Assembly: GCF_949628265.1 (NCBI RefSeq)
Contig: NC_088788.1
Span: 5,084,001-5,148,000, forward strand
Source of the DNA: Cloeon dipterum
Lineage: Eukaryota > Arthropoda > Insecta > Ephemeroptera > Baetidae
Direction of reading: 5' to 3'
Length of the DNA stretch: 64,000 nt
Below are positions 12,749 through 25,200 of this stretch, one piece after another; the first letter of the stretch is position 1, and each line of letters starts with the position of its first letter. Under the pieces are notes generated by a model. The model did not search any database, had not been told where the DNA came from, and saw only the letters and a program-made list of their open reading frames with translations. The position numbers and the translations under genes are program-made.

Positions 12749-13477
12749 ATTACAAAATAATTATTAACTAAGCCAAATCGCCGACGACTCTTGTGTCTTT
12801 CAGGGGTGCCTTCAGCAGCATTAGAATAATATAAGCCTCAATGGACTGTCCTACCTCCAGGAAAGTATTCAATCGTCTCATCTCCGTTTTCGCTCCGACC
12901 GGAAACAAACCGCCGACTGCGAGAACAACCAAAGTGTCGGTTTTCTCCGCCATTTCTTTTTAGTCTGTAGTTAAGCGAGCATTTATTAAACTTTGTATTT
13001 ATAAATAATTACTCAGAGTGATTTTATTTATCTCAAAACCCTTTGGCTAAACCTGAAATATTAATTTTAATTTATTACGATATTGAAATATTTTTTGTAT
13101 GATTTTTTTTTTAATTTTGTGCAGTTGACTTTTCCTTTTCGAGCTTCCAATTCTCATAAGCCATTTCTAATGTTTAAATAATGCAAAACATGTCTTAAAA
13201 CAGCTCTAAATTCAAGGGAAAGGCCATTTTTGAAGATGAATCCATTCATAAATAAAAAAATGTATTTTTTGTTGCATTATGGTCCTCACTCTAAATGCCA
13301 TTAATTTATTATCCTTATTGTTTCTCAGTTAACTATACAATATTATTATGAAATACGCGTTTAATCACAATGTGTGCTTGAACCCAGGTTTTATGCACTG
13401 CAGGAAAATCGGAACAAAAGCAGCGGCAGAAAATCTTTGGTCTCCCTCCACTCGGCTCAATTCAATAAATCGGGCTC

Positions 13478-15587
13478 TCACTCGAGCAGGAACATTCTCC
13501 GGTAGAGCAGCAGCGCGATGGCCACCAAAAGTCCGAGAATCACTGCCTGGCTGCCGGCGACGCTGCCGTCCGGCTGCGCCTCCGCCACTACTTCCGCCGC
13601 TTCTGGCACAGGACTGCAACAAAATTTGAAATATATTTGAAAATTAAACAAAATGAAAAGAGTAAAAGCGGAAAAAAACACACAAAGGCAGGAAAATCGC
13701 GAATGATTTGAAAATAACATTTAATAATATTTGTTTCTTTATCTCATCTGAATTAATCGCGAAACCCGAAAATTGAAGACGGCGGAACGAGCAAAACTAC
13801 GTCGACATTGTCCTCAGGTTGACCGACCTGAGGAAGGTCGGGGAAAGGCGAGGGTGAAAAATCGTTGCAAAGTATCGTCAAACGTTCTCGAAACTGTAGA
13901 AAAACATTTAAAACGCGCCGCGGACACGATATCAGGTCGGGCTACCCTGAAAAAGGTCGTCAGGTTATTGCCAGTTAAAGCTGGTCCAAATACCTATCTT
14001 ATGAGGGGTCGTGGTTGAGGATAGGACGAGCGGTCGAAATTTAATAAAAATAAAACTTTTTTCGCCTATGCACATCGCGCGAGAAATCAGGAAAAAATTA
14101 ATTTTTATTTTTCTATGGGCTTGAAAATTCTCAAAATCGGTTTTCAGACAGGCGTTGGATTTCCACGTAAGGTAAAATTGGTTAGAACCCATTATGGTTT
14201 CCCGTTTGAAAAAAATTTGACGTTCATAACCAGAGATTTGACCGAAAAAAATATTTTAAATTCAAAAATTTGTTCTTTCCGAGTTTCCAGGTGGAAATTC
14301 TTGAAAATGGAAGCTAAAAACGCCTTGAAGTTTTCGCATGTGTGGTCAACACTGATTTGAAGGGCCTCTCCAATTTTTAAAACATGGCAATTTTTTTAAG
14401 AAAAGAGACTAAATCACTTAAAATGACCCGCAATGACCTCTGACCTTGTCCAATGACCTTAAAAATGGTGTTCATTCGATCAGGCTTGAAGAGAGGAATC
14501 CAAAGCACACCTTAAATTTTAAATTGGACCACCAGGAGACGAGATATGTAACTCTAAATATTATAAAAAATGCCCAAAAACCATACAAATGTCAAAAACA
14601 ATTTCCCGGATTTTCAAATCGAGAATTAAGCCTTAAATGATCGGAAACTGTCCAAAAGCCGGAGCCATTCCCATAATTGCTAATTAATTAACATTTTAAC
14701 ATCAAATTATACCTATTATTTTGACTGGCCGTGGCAGCAGCCGCCGCAGCATTATCCTCCTCCTTGAACGTGATCTGTCCAACGAGCTCGCTCTCCTCAG
14801 TGGACAGCGGAGCGGCCTCTTCGTCCGAAGAGGCGAGGTGTCCGGCAATATGTCCGCACTGGTCACAGCTCCAGTTTGCGGACCTCTTAGCCAGCACTTG
14901 CCTTTCTTCAGGCGTGTAGTCAAGAGCGCCGATCGTGCCCTGGCCGTCTGTCGGCATGAACGCTACCAGCGCCAGCAGGGCCGTCCGGATCGACCAGGAC
15001 GGCTGCCAGGTCTCAGGGTGGTGGCCTGAGATGCTCAGACAAATCTTTTTGTTCACCTCGAAACGACCACTCGGCTGTAAAATAGAATTTTTACATAATT
15101 CAGTAAACAGGAAAAATTAATAATATTGTTGGAATTTTCCCTTGTAAATTCAAAATTATTTCTAAAATTCTTTATACATAAAAATCCCAACGCACCCCTC
15201 ATTTAAAACGAGTGACGTCATGAACCATGAACCAACACCCTTGTCCGGTTTCGAAATAAACATCAGAAGAGGGGAAGTGTCATATCAACAAACCGTGAGG
15301 AGAATGATATTAGGCGGCTTCATGGGGTACTCGGGCGGCAGGAGGATGCGGCCGTGGTAGAGGCCGCCCTCGAAGTCCGTGCCCGAAGGCCCTCGCACCG
15401 TGAAGTGCCACTCGAAGAGGTTGTCCTCGAGCGGTCGCGCCCAGTAGTGGTCCGTGGCCGCCTGCAACTCGCAGGCCTCGCGCATAATGCGCTTCACGGC
15501 TGAAAATTCGACGCGAATTTCAATCAAATTGGCGATAAATCTAGATTATTTATTACCGGGGCTTTTGGCGTTGTATTTGCCGTCCAT
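13478..15587 (-). CDS. UBE2J1: Ubiquitin-conjugating enzyme E2 J1 (UBC6-type, ER-anchored)
   Basis: Four exons: 15587-15557, 15499-15294, 15074-14713 and 13613-13478, all in consistent phase, giving 244 aa. The E2 fold begins MDGKYNAKSPAVKRIMREA and contains EYPMKPP followed by the UBC6-type active-site segment NKKICLSISGHHPETW with the catalytic Cys; this CLSISGHHP form is diagnostic of the non-canonical J family. The C-terminus is a tail anchor (VILGLLVAIALLLYRR) ending FLLE. The enzyme charges ubiquitin at the ER membrane for ER-associated degradation. Closest by eye to human UBE2J1 (318 aa); this form is shorter in the linker between the E2 domain and the tail anchor. Head-to-head with the receptor gene at 16220. 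Confidence 0.93.
13614..14712 (-). other. Intron 3 of UBE2J1
   Basis: About 1.1 kb of AT-rich sequence between the third and last coding exons. Nothing conserved or coding was recognised. Confidence 0.8.
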
Positions 15588-16219
15588 GACGTGGCCCTCT
15601 CACGTCGGTCGGCCGCTAAAATTTGATAAAAATTGAAAACTGGGTTGTCAGCTGAGATAACAATGGGTATTTAATTCAGTGGTGATTAGGGTGTTTAGAA
15701 AGGAGATAGGTTAAGACAGTTTTTGTTTACTCTTAAAACTTCTAAGATTCGTTTCTGATTGAGAAAATTGCCTTGTGTCTTTAAAATCAGTTGCTTTATA
15801 TTTTTGTTTGATTAGAATCTCTGAATAATCACTTTAATTTATGTTTTATTAATTTCAATTCTCTCCTCCGTTCCTCTATCCCAATCTTTTTGTAAACACA
15901 ACAACGCCATCTGTACTTGATTTAATCAAATAATTCAAACAACGCCTACAACAAGCTAGAAAAGGACCAGAAATGACGCCATGTTTTACTTTGTCGTCTA
16001 AGGCAGGGAGGGTTATGCCCACGAATCCAACATGGCGCTGTCTCGAACTCTCCAGCCCATTTAAATACCACTGACAATTCTTTCCACTTCCAACCAAATC
16101 ACCTCGAGTCTCTCGGCATCACGGACGAGACCGAGAGTTCGATTTTCGCCGATCGCTTTAATTTAATTACGCATGGCCCAAGTGTCGCGTATTATGCGTA
16201 TGTAAATAGGCTGGCGACG
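15588..16219. promoter_or_regulatory. Head-to-head promoter region of UBE2J1 and the mannose-6-phosphate receptor gene
   Basis: The 632 bases between two divergent start codons must hold both 5' untranslated regions and promoters. Several ATGGCG/CGCCAT words (near 15976 and 16031) resemble YY1-type initiator sites common in housekeeping promoters. No clear TATA box on either side. The open frames inside are chance. Confidence 0.55.
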
Positions 16220-19200
16220 ATGTGGGCCCGATTCGTGCTGCTGGCCGCCGGTGTGGCCTGTGCGGCGACGGCCGTTTCGTCGCATTGCCTCTACACGATC
16301 ACCGGCGATAACGGAGACCCTCAGACCTACGACTTCTCCAGGTGAAAACTACCCTTGAGAAGAAATAATATAATTTGTTTTCCCATTCGTGTAAAATGGA
16401 CGAAAATCGTAAATCATAGCCAGGAATCCCAGGAATTTTAATTTAATTCTTGTCAGCCTGTGTCCGATTTTTCGTAAACCCTTTCCTCCTGCGTCCAGAA
16501 GTATAATTTGACCATTTTTCGTGTCCAGCCTGGCGACGATTGAACCGTGGACGGTGCCTATTGTGTCCGACTCGATGCAGAAGTCCGGCACGCTGTTCCT
16601 GTCCGTGTGCGGCCCGCTGAAGGGCCTGACGAAGGCCCAGTGCCCTGACGAGGACGCGTCCGGCTGCCTGGCGCGCAAGGACGGCGAGCAGTGGCGAACG
16701 TTGGTGCCCTCGGCCGCCGCTGCCACCGCCAACACCACTCTGGTGCTTCGCAATGGCTCTCCCGTCCTCATCATGCCTGGACACTCGCCCTGCGAGCCTG
16801 GACGAAATTATACAGTAATAATTCTATTTTAAATTCCCTTGCTAAAAAAGAACGTCACGATTCACGATTTTCTAAAGGAAAAAACCTTTTTTAAAAATTC
16901 GTCATACAATTCGGAATTTTCCTCCTTGAATGGTTTTTGTTTTTATGATTTGTTATATAATTCAGTTTTAAGTTTTGGCTCTGTTGGCGCTCTTGGTAGA
17001 TTTTTATCTTATCAGTGGTCATTCTGTTTGATCTCGCTTGGAATGCTTTCTATTTCATCAATTGAAGAACAACGCTGACCTCCTCTAGTGTCACGTGTGT
17101 GTGAGTTGTATAAATTTAAAAGCATTTACGTGTTCAGCAACGAGACGACTCCCAGGAAATCACATACTCCAGCGCACAGAGTGGATGTAGATGTTGAAAT
17201 AATTCCACGCGCACAGGCACTATACTTGCATAACATTTTTCCTAAAAAATACCTACCTCGGAATTGAAAACCCAGACTGTTATAAGAGTCTTAGTCCAAG
17301 AGACGTAATCATAAACATCATCATAAACAGTGTGACGTCACGATTTAGAGAGCTGTACATGACAGAAATTCTTATCTTCATTTTTTGCTTGCTAGTAAAT
17401 AATGTTAGATAATATCCCATCATGTTCAATCAACTTTGGGGTCACTCAGGGTATCAACAACCAAATGAGAGTTTTTATCGCTTTGAAAATGACATTTTGT
17501 CTCATTTGATTAGGGTTTTTATTATTTTTAATTATCTATTAAACACAAAAGAGAGTCTTTTGTAATCCCAATTTTTCACCACGTCTAAAAAATTCTCATT
17601 AATTGCAATCAATTAATCCATTTATTTAAATCATTAAAATTCTTCTTTTAAATAATTCATCATATTTATTTTTGTGTTATTTTTTAAATAAATTAATAAT
17701 TTGGTTTTTTAAAATATTTTATCAGGTATATAAAACGTTAGAGAATTACGCTAAAAATCAGGTGTTTTTAATTTGGACCAGCTTCACATTAATCAAATTT
17801 TGTTTCCTTTAAAGATGAATCAAAACTAACAGAGTAGTTTTTCTGCAGAATTCGTGCGGCTTTGACCCAAATTTAAATTAAAGTAATTAATTTCGTAGTC
17901 ATAATTGGGGGCTGAGACCCATCCCCTGTGTCCCGAGGGTGGATTAATTGAGTTATTTCGAATTGAACAGAACTGAGCATTCTTGGGATCGTTGTTTTTC
18001 GCCAGAAGAAACTCAAATTTATCATTCATCGTATCTTCCTTCAATGGTTGCGCCGTTTTCGTGCACCGGTAACCTTTCAAAATAAGGGAAATGGGTTAAA
18101 ATTGACTGATACAGGGTGACAATTGAAAATATTTAAAAATTGTTGGATGCAATTAGCAGTTGATCGAAAAACAATTCGTCCTGGTCCCGGTAAAATTGCG
18201 CAACGTTCAACAAACACCCACTATTTCACTGTCGAATTGATTGTTGACCTTTTCTTGCAACAAAGAAGCGTTTGGTTGTTGAAAGTTGCGCAATTTTACC
18301 GGGACCAGGACGAATTTTTTTCCTTTATAAAAAAATAAATTTTTTAAATTTTCTCCTAAATTTGCAGTTTATTGGCGGATTTTGACTCCTCTTGTCAGGA
18401 TCTATTCAATGTTGTTTGACACTTTTAGGGGACACTCTTTGTTTTGAAATAAAATTGATTTCAAGTAAGGAGACAGTTCTCACCATTTGAAAAGCATGCT
18501 AACTTTGCAGAAACTTTTCTATTTTTTTTTTAATTTTGCCTTCAACTGAATCCTGAGGGATAATTTCGTGCATAAATGCATTTGCAACAAGCATCCTCCA
18601 GGCTTTTGCAGTTTCAACCCTCTTTAAAACCATTTTAAATTTTTTTTATCGGTAATTATTGGCGACTCCTTGTTAGCGAAAAACTCGCGGAAACTCCGTG
18701 TCCTGATGAACTGTACAATTATTTTAATTATTTTCAGATCATTTTGGAATTGTTGTGCAATCAAGAAAAGGTGTTGGCGCCGTTCTTCCTCGGGCTGACG
18801 GGCTGCGAGATCGCGCTGGGGTGGATCACGGCGGCCGCCTGCCCTACAACCAAGACAGGGCGTGCGTGCTCCCTGGCGGCTTCCGGCGGCTACTGGTTCG
18901 ACCTGTATCCGCTGGCCAACGACACGGCCTACAGAGTGGCTGGCGCCAACGGCCGCCAGTTCTACCTGAATCTGTGTGCGCCGGTGGCCGGCAGGTTTTG
19001 TCCCGGCCAGAAGGCGGCCGCCTGCGAGGTGAAGGCCAAGACCTCGCTGGCTCGCTACGACGACAGTGTCACCCTGCGACACGCGCCCAACGGCTACCTC
19101 GTCTCCACGCAGCGCAGCGACAACGGCTCGGTGGCCCTCGAGATCCGATACTACTGCGAGCAATTGGCGCCCTTGAAGACGCAGCCCAAGTTCATCAAGC

Positions 19201-22200
19201 AGGAAAATGGCATCACCTACTTCGCCGTCCACTCGCCATACGCTTGCCCGCCAGTTCCCGTCGATTGCGTTGTAAGTTATAATAATATATTTTGAATCAG
19301 AATATTTGCACGCGATTGAAACAAAAATTATTCAATTTTCCATGGTTTTTTAGCCAGAGTTTGCCAATTCTGCAATCTGCAAAAATGCACCACTGTTTTT
19401 TTCTGGAAAAAACACCAAATTTCCTCATTTTCCCGAATTTAACTCCAAACAGGTCACATTTCACGTTGAAAATTACGATGAGTGTTAATAACTTAATATT
19501 ATTATTGTTTATGGTCAATACAGTAAATTTAAAAGCAAGAAATGGCGAACAGTACTAGCAAAATAAAGCTAAAACGATCCTTTACAAAGCATTGTTAGTC
19601 TTTTGATGGTGAACCAATGGTTTACATCTACTGATTTTGTTAAAATCCCTTTTTTGTCATCCATCATGAGACATTTTGATCTTTAATTCAAATGCATGTG
19701 TTTCAGAAAAATGCGCTAAATTGCAAAAAACAGGTTTTTGTTTTTTCCTGAAAATATCGGGTTTTTGCGGACCTAATTTGACCAATTTTGACTTAATTTA
19801 ATCAGTATTTGGAGTTTAATACGGTTTCAGGTCTGGTTTAAACGACCTGAAATTGCATTATCAGTGCTAATTTGATGGTCCAGCAACAATTGGAATCTCA
19901 GAAAAAAAAATATTGACTGGCTAAATTTTTCAGTCTTGTTTTAAAGTTGATAAATTTAAGATAAAAACATTAATGGTAAAAAACGTAATGATAATTATTC
20001 TTTTTGCCTTTTCATCAGTTTTTGTTTGTTTTATCAGCCAACTAAATTTTTCTTTAATAAGTAATATAATATGCAATTTTTCCAAGCCAAATTGAAAACC
20101 TATAGCGCAAAATTTTTTCGAAAGCAAATACGAACTATTTATCTAAATAAATAAATAAATTAAACCAACACAAAACGACACATCGATGAATTTCTATCAA
20201 TAACTGAAGTTGGTGCACTACATTATTATAGTTTTTTAATGTTTTTAAAATTTTCCTGGTGGTTATAATAGCAGTTTTAAAATTAATGAAATGATCACAA
20301 TAATAAATTACAAGGAAATTAAATATTAAAATAAATTATCGGTTGCTCTTATCAGATATATTATTTTTAAACCTATTCTTCTTCCTTGCTCTGATTGTGA
20401 GTACTAATTTCTATTTTACTTTTCCTCAAGGCGTACACAAGGCAAGGCGTTAAAATCGACTTGAGCCCGCTGCGAAAGACGAACAGCTACTGGACCGTCC
20501 GCGACCCCCGATCCAATTATACGCACCAATTGTACTATATTAACGTGTGTGCACCCCTTCCACGCAGCCTACCTTCGCCGTGCCATGGTTAGTAAAATAC
20601 AAATCTAAAATCAACCAAGTAATTTTTAAAATGAAAATTATCTAGCTGGAAATGTCGGAGCTTGCATTTCAAACTCAAACCAATCGGATTTAGCTCAGCC
20701 CCTCGGTCTCGTGGAGCACCCTCCCAGGGTCACAAAGGACGGCGACCTTATTTTAACCTACAGAGGTGATGCCATGCCAACTTTTTACTCTGCACAGAAA
20801 TTTACAACTTTTATTTCATTCCAGACGGTTCTTTATGTCCTGATTTAATAAACAGGCGTAAAATCCACATTAATTTTAAGTGTCACGACGTGGAAAGAGG
20901 ACCAGAGTTCCTGATCGCCAGTGATGACTGCGTCTACAGTTTTATGTGGCTCACTCCTGCCGCCTGTGAACCTAAGGTTGGCATCAAAATTTTGAATTCT
21001 GCTACTATAAAAACAAAATAAAGAAGAAAGCTAATTTCAAGCTGTAAAAACCAATTAAATCTTATCTTTAGAGCATTGTTCCAGTCTGTTTATTTGTTTT
21101 TATTTTGTTTTAACAATGTTTAAGGCTTTTTAGAATTAATTTGTTCAAAAATAAATATTCGACTGCATAGAAATTGTATTAAACCGTTTCTTTTGAGCGA
21201 AATAAGTACAATTTTACAATATCGACAATTTTCAGCCTGACCAGGGCGACAACTGCCGCGTGCTGGACTCTCGGATGCTGTACTCGTTCGACCTGCGCTC
21301 GATCTACAACAAAATGCACGACTACGAGGTACAAATGGAGTCGTACAGTTACCGAGTAAACCTATGCGGGCCGCTGCACAAGCCGTGCAACAACGTCAAG
21401 AACGTGAATGTGTGCCTTGTGCTGAAGAACGGCACCGAGATTGCCATCGGGATGCGTAACGACCGCCTCGAGTACAGCGACGGCCGCCTCAGCCTCCGCC
21501 TCACGGGCCAGGAGTGCCTGCCCGGCGTCAAGAGCAGCGTCACCGCCATCCTCGCGTGCGAGCACATTGATCCTGATGGAGGGGTCACGCAGCCCCACGT
21601 TTTCGCCTCAGGTAAAAACCTTCATTAAATAAAGTTGGGATTATTTTTCAGATATTTTCAAATTATATTTAAAATTAAAAATATTTATTGTTACAATTAC
21701 AACCTTTTTTATTTTTCATAAAGTTGTAATTAAAGTTTCTCATAAATATTTTGCCTTTTTGTTAATTTTTTAAGTCCATGTAAATATTTTATTTGTGAAT
21801 TGAAATAAGTTTTAGCAGACAAGGACAGTTTCTAAATATTTCTACAGATTCTAGAGAGTTTTTTATGGTTTTAACAGCTTAAAATGGGTTTGAAAATTTG
21901 AAAATAAGGTTAAAATGGTTTAAAGTAGCATGATTTGACTTTCCTTAAATGTCACATTAATTTGATGCTTAGAGGAAACAATAAATAATTTTTACTGTTG
22001 GATAGGCGCTGGCGACTGCAACTATTACCTGGTGTGGAACCATCCTAGGGCCTGTCCGCCGTACAAAGAGGTGCCATGCACAGTGCAGGGCGAGGACGGC
22101 GCCCTGTACGACCTGAGCCCGCTCTCCAGGCGCTCAATCAACCACATGGCCCGCACTCGGCTGGGAAATCCGTCAGGCGTCCTACTAAATGTCTGCCGCT

Positions 22201-25200
22201 CCGTTGTTTTCAACAGAGACGCCAACTGCGAGTCTACTTCTGGGGCCTGCCTACGCGAGGGTGACAAGTAGGAAAAATTGTTTTTGTACCGTCCAGTCGT
22301 ATTGCTCGAAAAAAGATTTAGTTCTTTAAATTGGACACAGATTCATGAACTTTTCCAAGGGCAAAAATTAAAGACTCCGATTTAAATGGTCTTGTCCAAG
22401 ATTTAATTCGTATTTTTTTTATTTTCAACTTGTTTCTTGTTGTTCTAAGAGTAGTCTATTTTCAGATGCCAATTTTAAAATTGGAGTTTGATCGTTTGCC
22501 ATCTACAGAAATTAATAAAAATAAATATATAAATTCGTTCAAAATTGCAAGGTTGATGATCTCCACCTTTAGTAAATTTTCTAAATTCTTTTCAACTGAT
22601 TATTTAAATGCATTTTAAGAAGATAATAATAATGAATCAGTATTTAATACCCTGACCGTGAAATCTCTCACAGGTTCATCAACCTGGGAAACGTGCAAAA
22701 AGGACCGACCCTGGATAGGAATGTGCTGAAGCTGCACTACGTGGAGGGAGCCCTGTGCCACGCCCCTCAAGGACCAGTGCATGTGACCACGACGATCACC
22801 TTCCTTTGCGACGAAGGCGCGATTGACTCGCAGCCAGAGTACCTGGGCGAGTTCCAGTGCGACCACGCCCTCTTCTGGCGCACGTCGGCCGCCTGTCCGC
22901 AGCGGCCGGTCTCGGGACACAACTGCTCCGTCCTCAATCCGTCCTCGAAGTTCAGGTTCGACCTGAGCCCACTGGCCGGCCAGGACCACTTGGCCACCGA
23001 CGATTACGACAACCCAATCGCGCTGGCCGTCTGCTCGGACCTTTCCAGCACCAATAACTGTAACGATAATGCCTCGGCTGCTTGTTTGACTACCAAGTCG
23101 AACGGGAAACTGTCCCTGGGACGCAGCTCCTCTGAGCTCCGCTTCCTACACGGTGGCACCTTGGAGCTCAGGTACAAAGGTGGAGATGCGTGCGGCGTTG
23201 GACGCACCAGAGAGACGACCATCGAGTTCTTCTGCGGCGCTGAAGGTAGCCTGGAGGGACCCAGGTTTGTCGAAACGCTTCAGGTAAGAATTTAAGCAAT
23301 TTTTAAAGGGTATTATTATGTGTGTGAAACTCCCTTTCCTCTTACCCTTTGGTTAAATGGAATCAAACGAAGAGCCTCTACTTTGGAGAGCCCTCCATTT
23401 TTTTCTTAAATAAGGAACCCTGCGAATCAGAAGCCAAGCTCCAATTGGCTGTTTCTGACTCCCTCTCCTTACTGATATAAAATTGAGGGTTGAACTCAGA
23501 TTCTTTTCCATTTTTTACTCAAGCGCAAGGATGGCGGCGCTGCCATAGTTCCCACCACCATGTTTTTATTGGCGTTTGTTTCCTCCCCTCCTTAACCAAT
23601 GAGAGGGAGGCGAAACCTTTTTCACTCCCCTCTTTTAAATTCAGGAATTGAGGGGAACAAATCTGAGTATACCATAAATGTTCCTAAAATATATTTAGTT
23701 ACAAACTGCCATATATATTTAAAATTCTGGATTTAACTGTAAACAAACTTCCCCTCCCTCCCCTCGTTTTAAAAAGAAGAGGGGCGCCGGATTCATTCCC
23801 ATTGACATTGACAAACAATGCAAGCCTACATAAAATTGGGGATTTTTCCATCCCTGCAGCCTCATGTATCTCCCATTTTAAAACTCCCCCTCCTCTTGTT
23901 TTCAGGGTTGCATCACGGTCATCCACTGGCACACGCGTCTAGCGTGCGAGCAGCAGGTGGCCTGCTCCAACTCGCTGCTCGGCCTGCAGACTGACCTCTC
24001 CCCGCTGATCAGGGTGACGCAGAACTACCGGGCCGAGCTTCCTGACGGCCGAATCTACTTCCTGAACGTGTGTCGGCCGCTGGTGCCGCAGTCCAAACTC
24101 AACTGCGGCGCTGGCGCCGCGGCGTGCGTTGCCCGCAAGCTGGCGGGCGGCAAGATGGTGGAGGAACTGAGCCTGGGCTACGCGTCCACCAGCCCCACCA
24201 TAACGGCCGACGGCGCCCTGCTCATCTACTCAGGGGGCAGTGCGTGTCCCAGGAGGCCTTCCGTCAACGCCTCCACGCGGATCGACTTTATTTGTGACCC
24301 CTATGGTGTCAATGTGCGTCAAGTTTGTATTAAATTTAATCAAGGTTTTGGAACTCTTCATGAAAATTTGATCCCTAACCGAAGTTCTTATTTTCCAGAG
24401 CGGGCCGATTTTTGACAAAGAGTCGCCCGAATGCCAGTATTCATTCATTTGGCACACAAGCCTGGTGTGCGGCCCTGAGGAGGAAGAGGTGCAAGGCTGC
24501 AAGGTGTACGTGAGCCAGCTGAAGCGCTTCCTCAGCCTGGACAGCCTCGGCGGACAAGTCGAGGTGGGCAAGTACACGATCGACCTGTGCGGCCGCGGCC
24601 GCGACTGCAGCGGAAATGCAGTCTGCCAACGCTCGGCCGAAGGTACCTGGGCCTCCTACGGCATCCTGCAGAAGGCCGTCCTCTACGGCGACTACCTCAA
24701 ACTCTACTTTGGCGGCGGAGCCACCTGCGTGACTAATAGTGAGAGTTGAATTTTAGGGTTGCGTGTTGGAACTTAATCGCCATTTTTTGTCGCTTTAGAA
24801 ACGTACGGAGCGGAGGTTTGGCTCGGCTGCGACAGTAAGAGCAACGGAACGGGGGCTCCTAGACTGCTCATGGTGAGTACCCAATTATTTTATATTTTAA
24901 TAATGATTTAGGCAAGAAAATGATTCGAGAAATGTGATTTTTTTTTGTGGATTTTAAAATGCTTAAAATGGCGTTAGAAAAGCGATTCGCTCATTGAAGT
25001 CTCCAAGTGAAACGCGTGTTTCGTATAAACAATTTTCTTATTTTTATTCCGCTGACATAATACACAATAACAGCTTTCAAACTCATTTGCATGTTTCATT
25101 CACTCTGACACAATCACTCGCGGCTCTCGTCGACACAATTGAGCAAATCCTCGATTGTCCTCCGTATTTAAAATTAACATGGCAGACGCAGAGTTCAGAT

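Larger units (their letters stand above)
16815..18737 (+). other. Intron 2 of the receptor gene
   Basis: AT-rich, non-coding. Holds a full CRE palindrome (TGACGTCA, 17333-17340), a hairpin element (18173-18316) and a dispersed repeat (18375-18630). No other gene recognised. Confidence 0.8.

Noticed and set aside
22615-23222. Long minus-strand frames across sorting receptor exon 9
   Set aside because: Shadows of a GC-rich coding exon; the plus-strand frame carries the repeat signature and correct splice phases.
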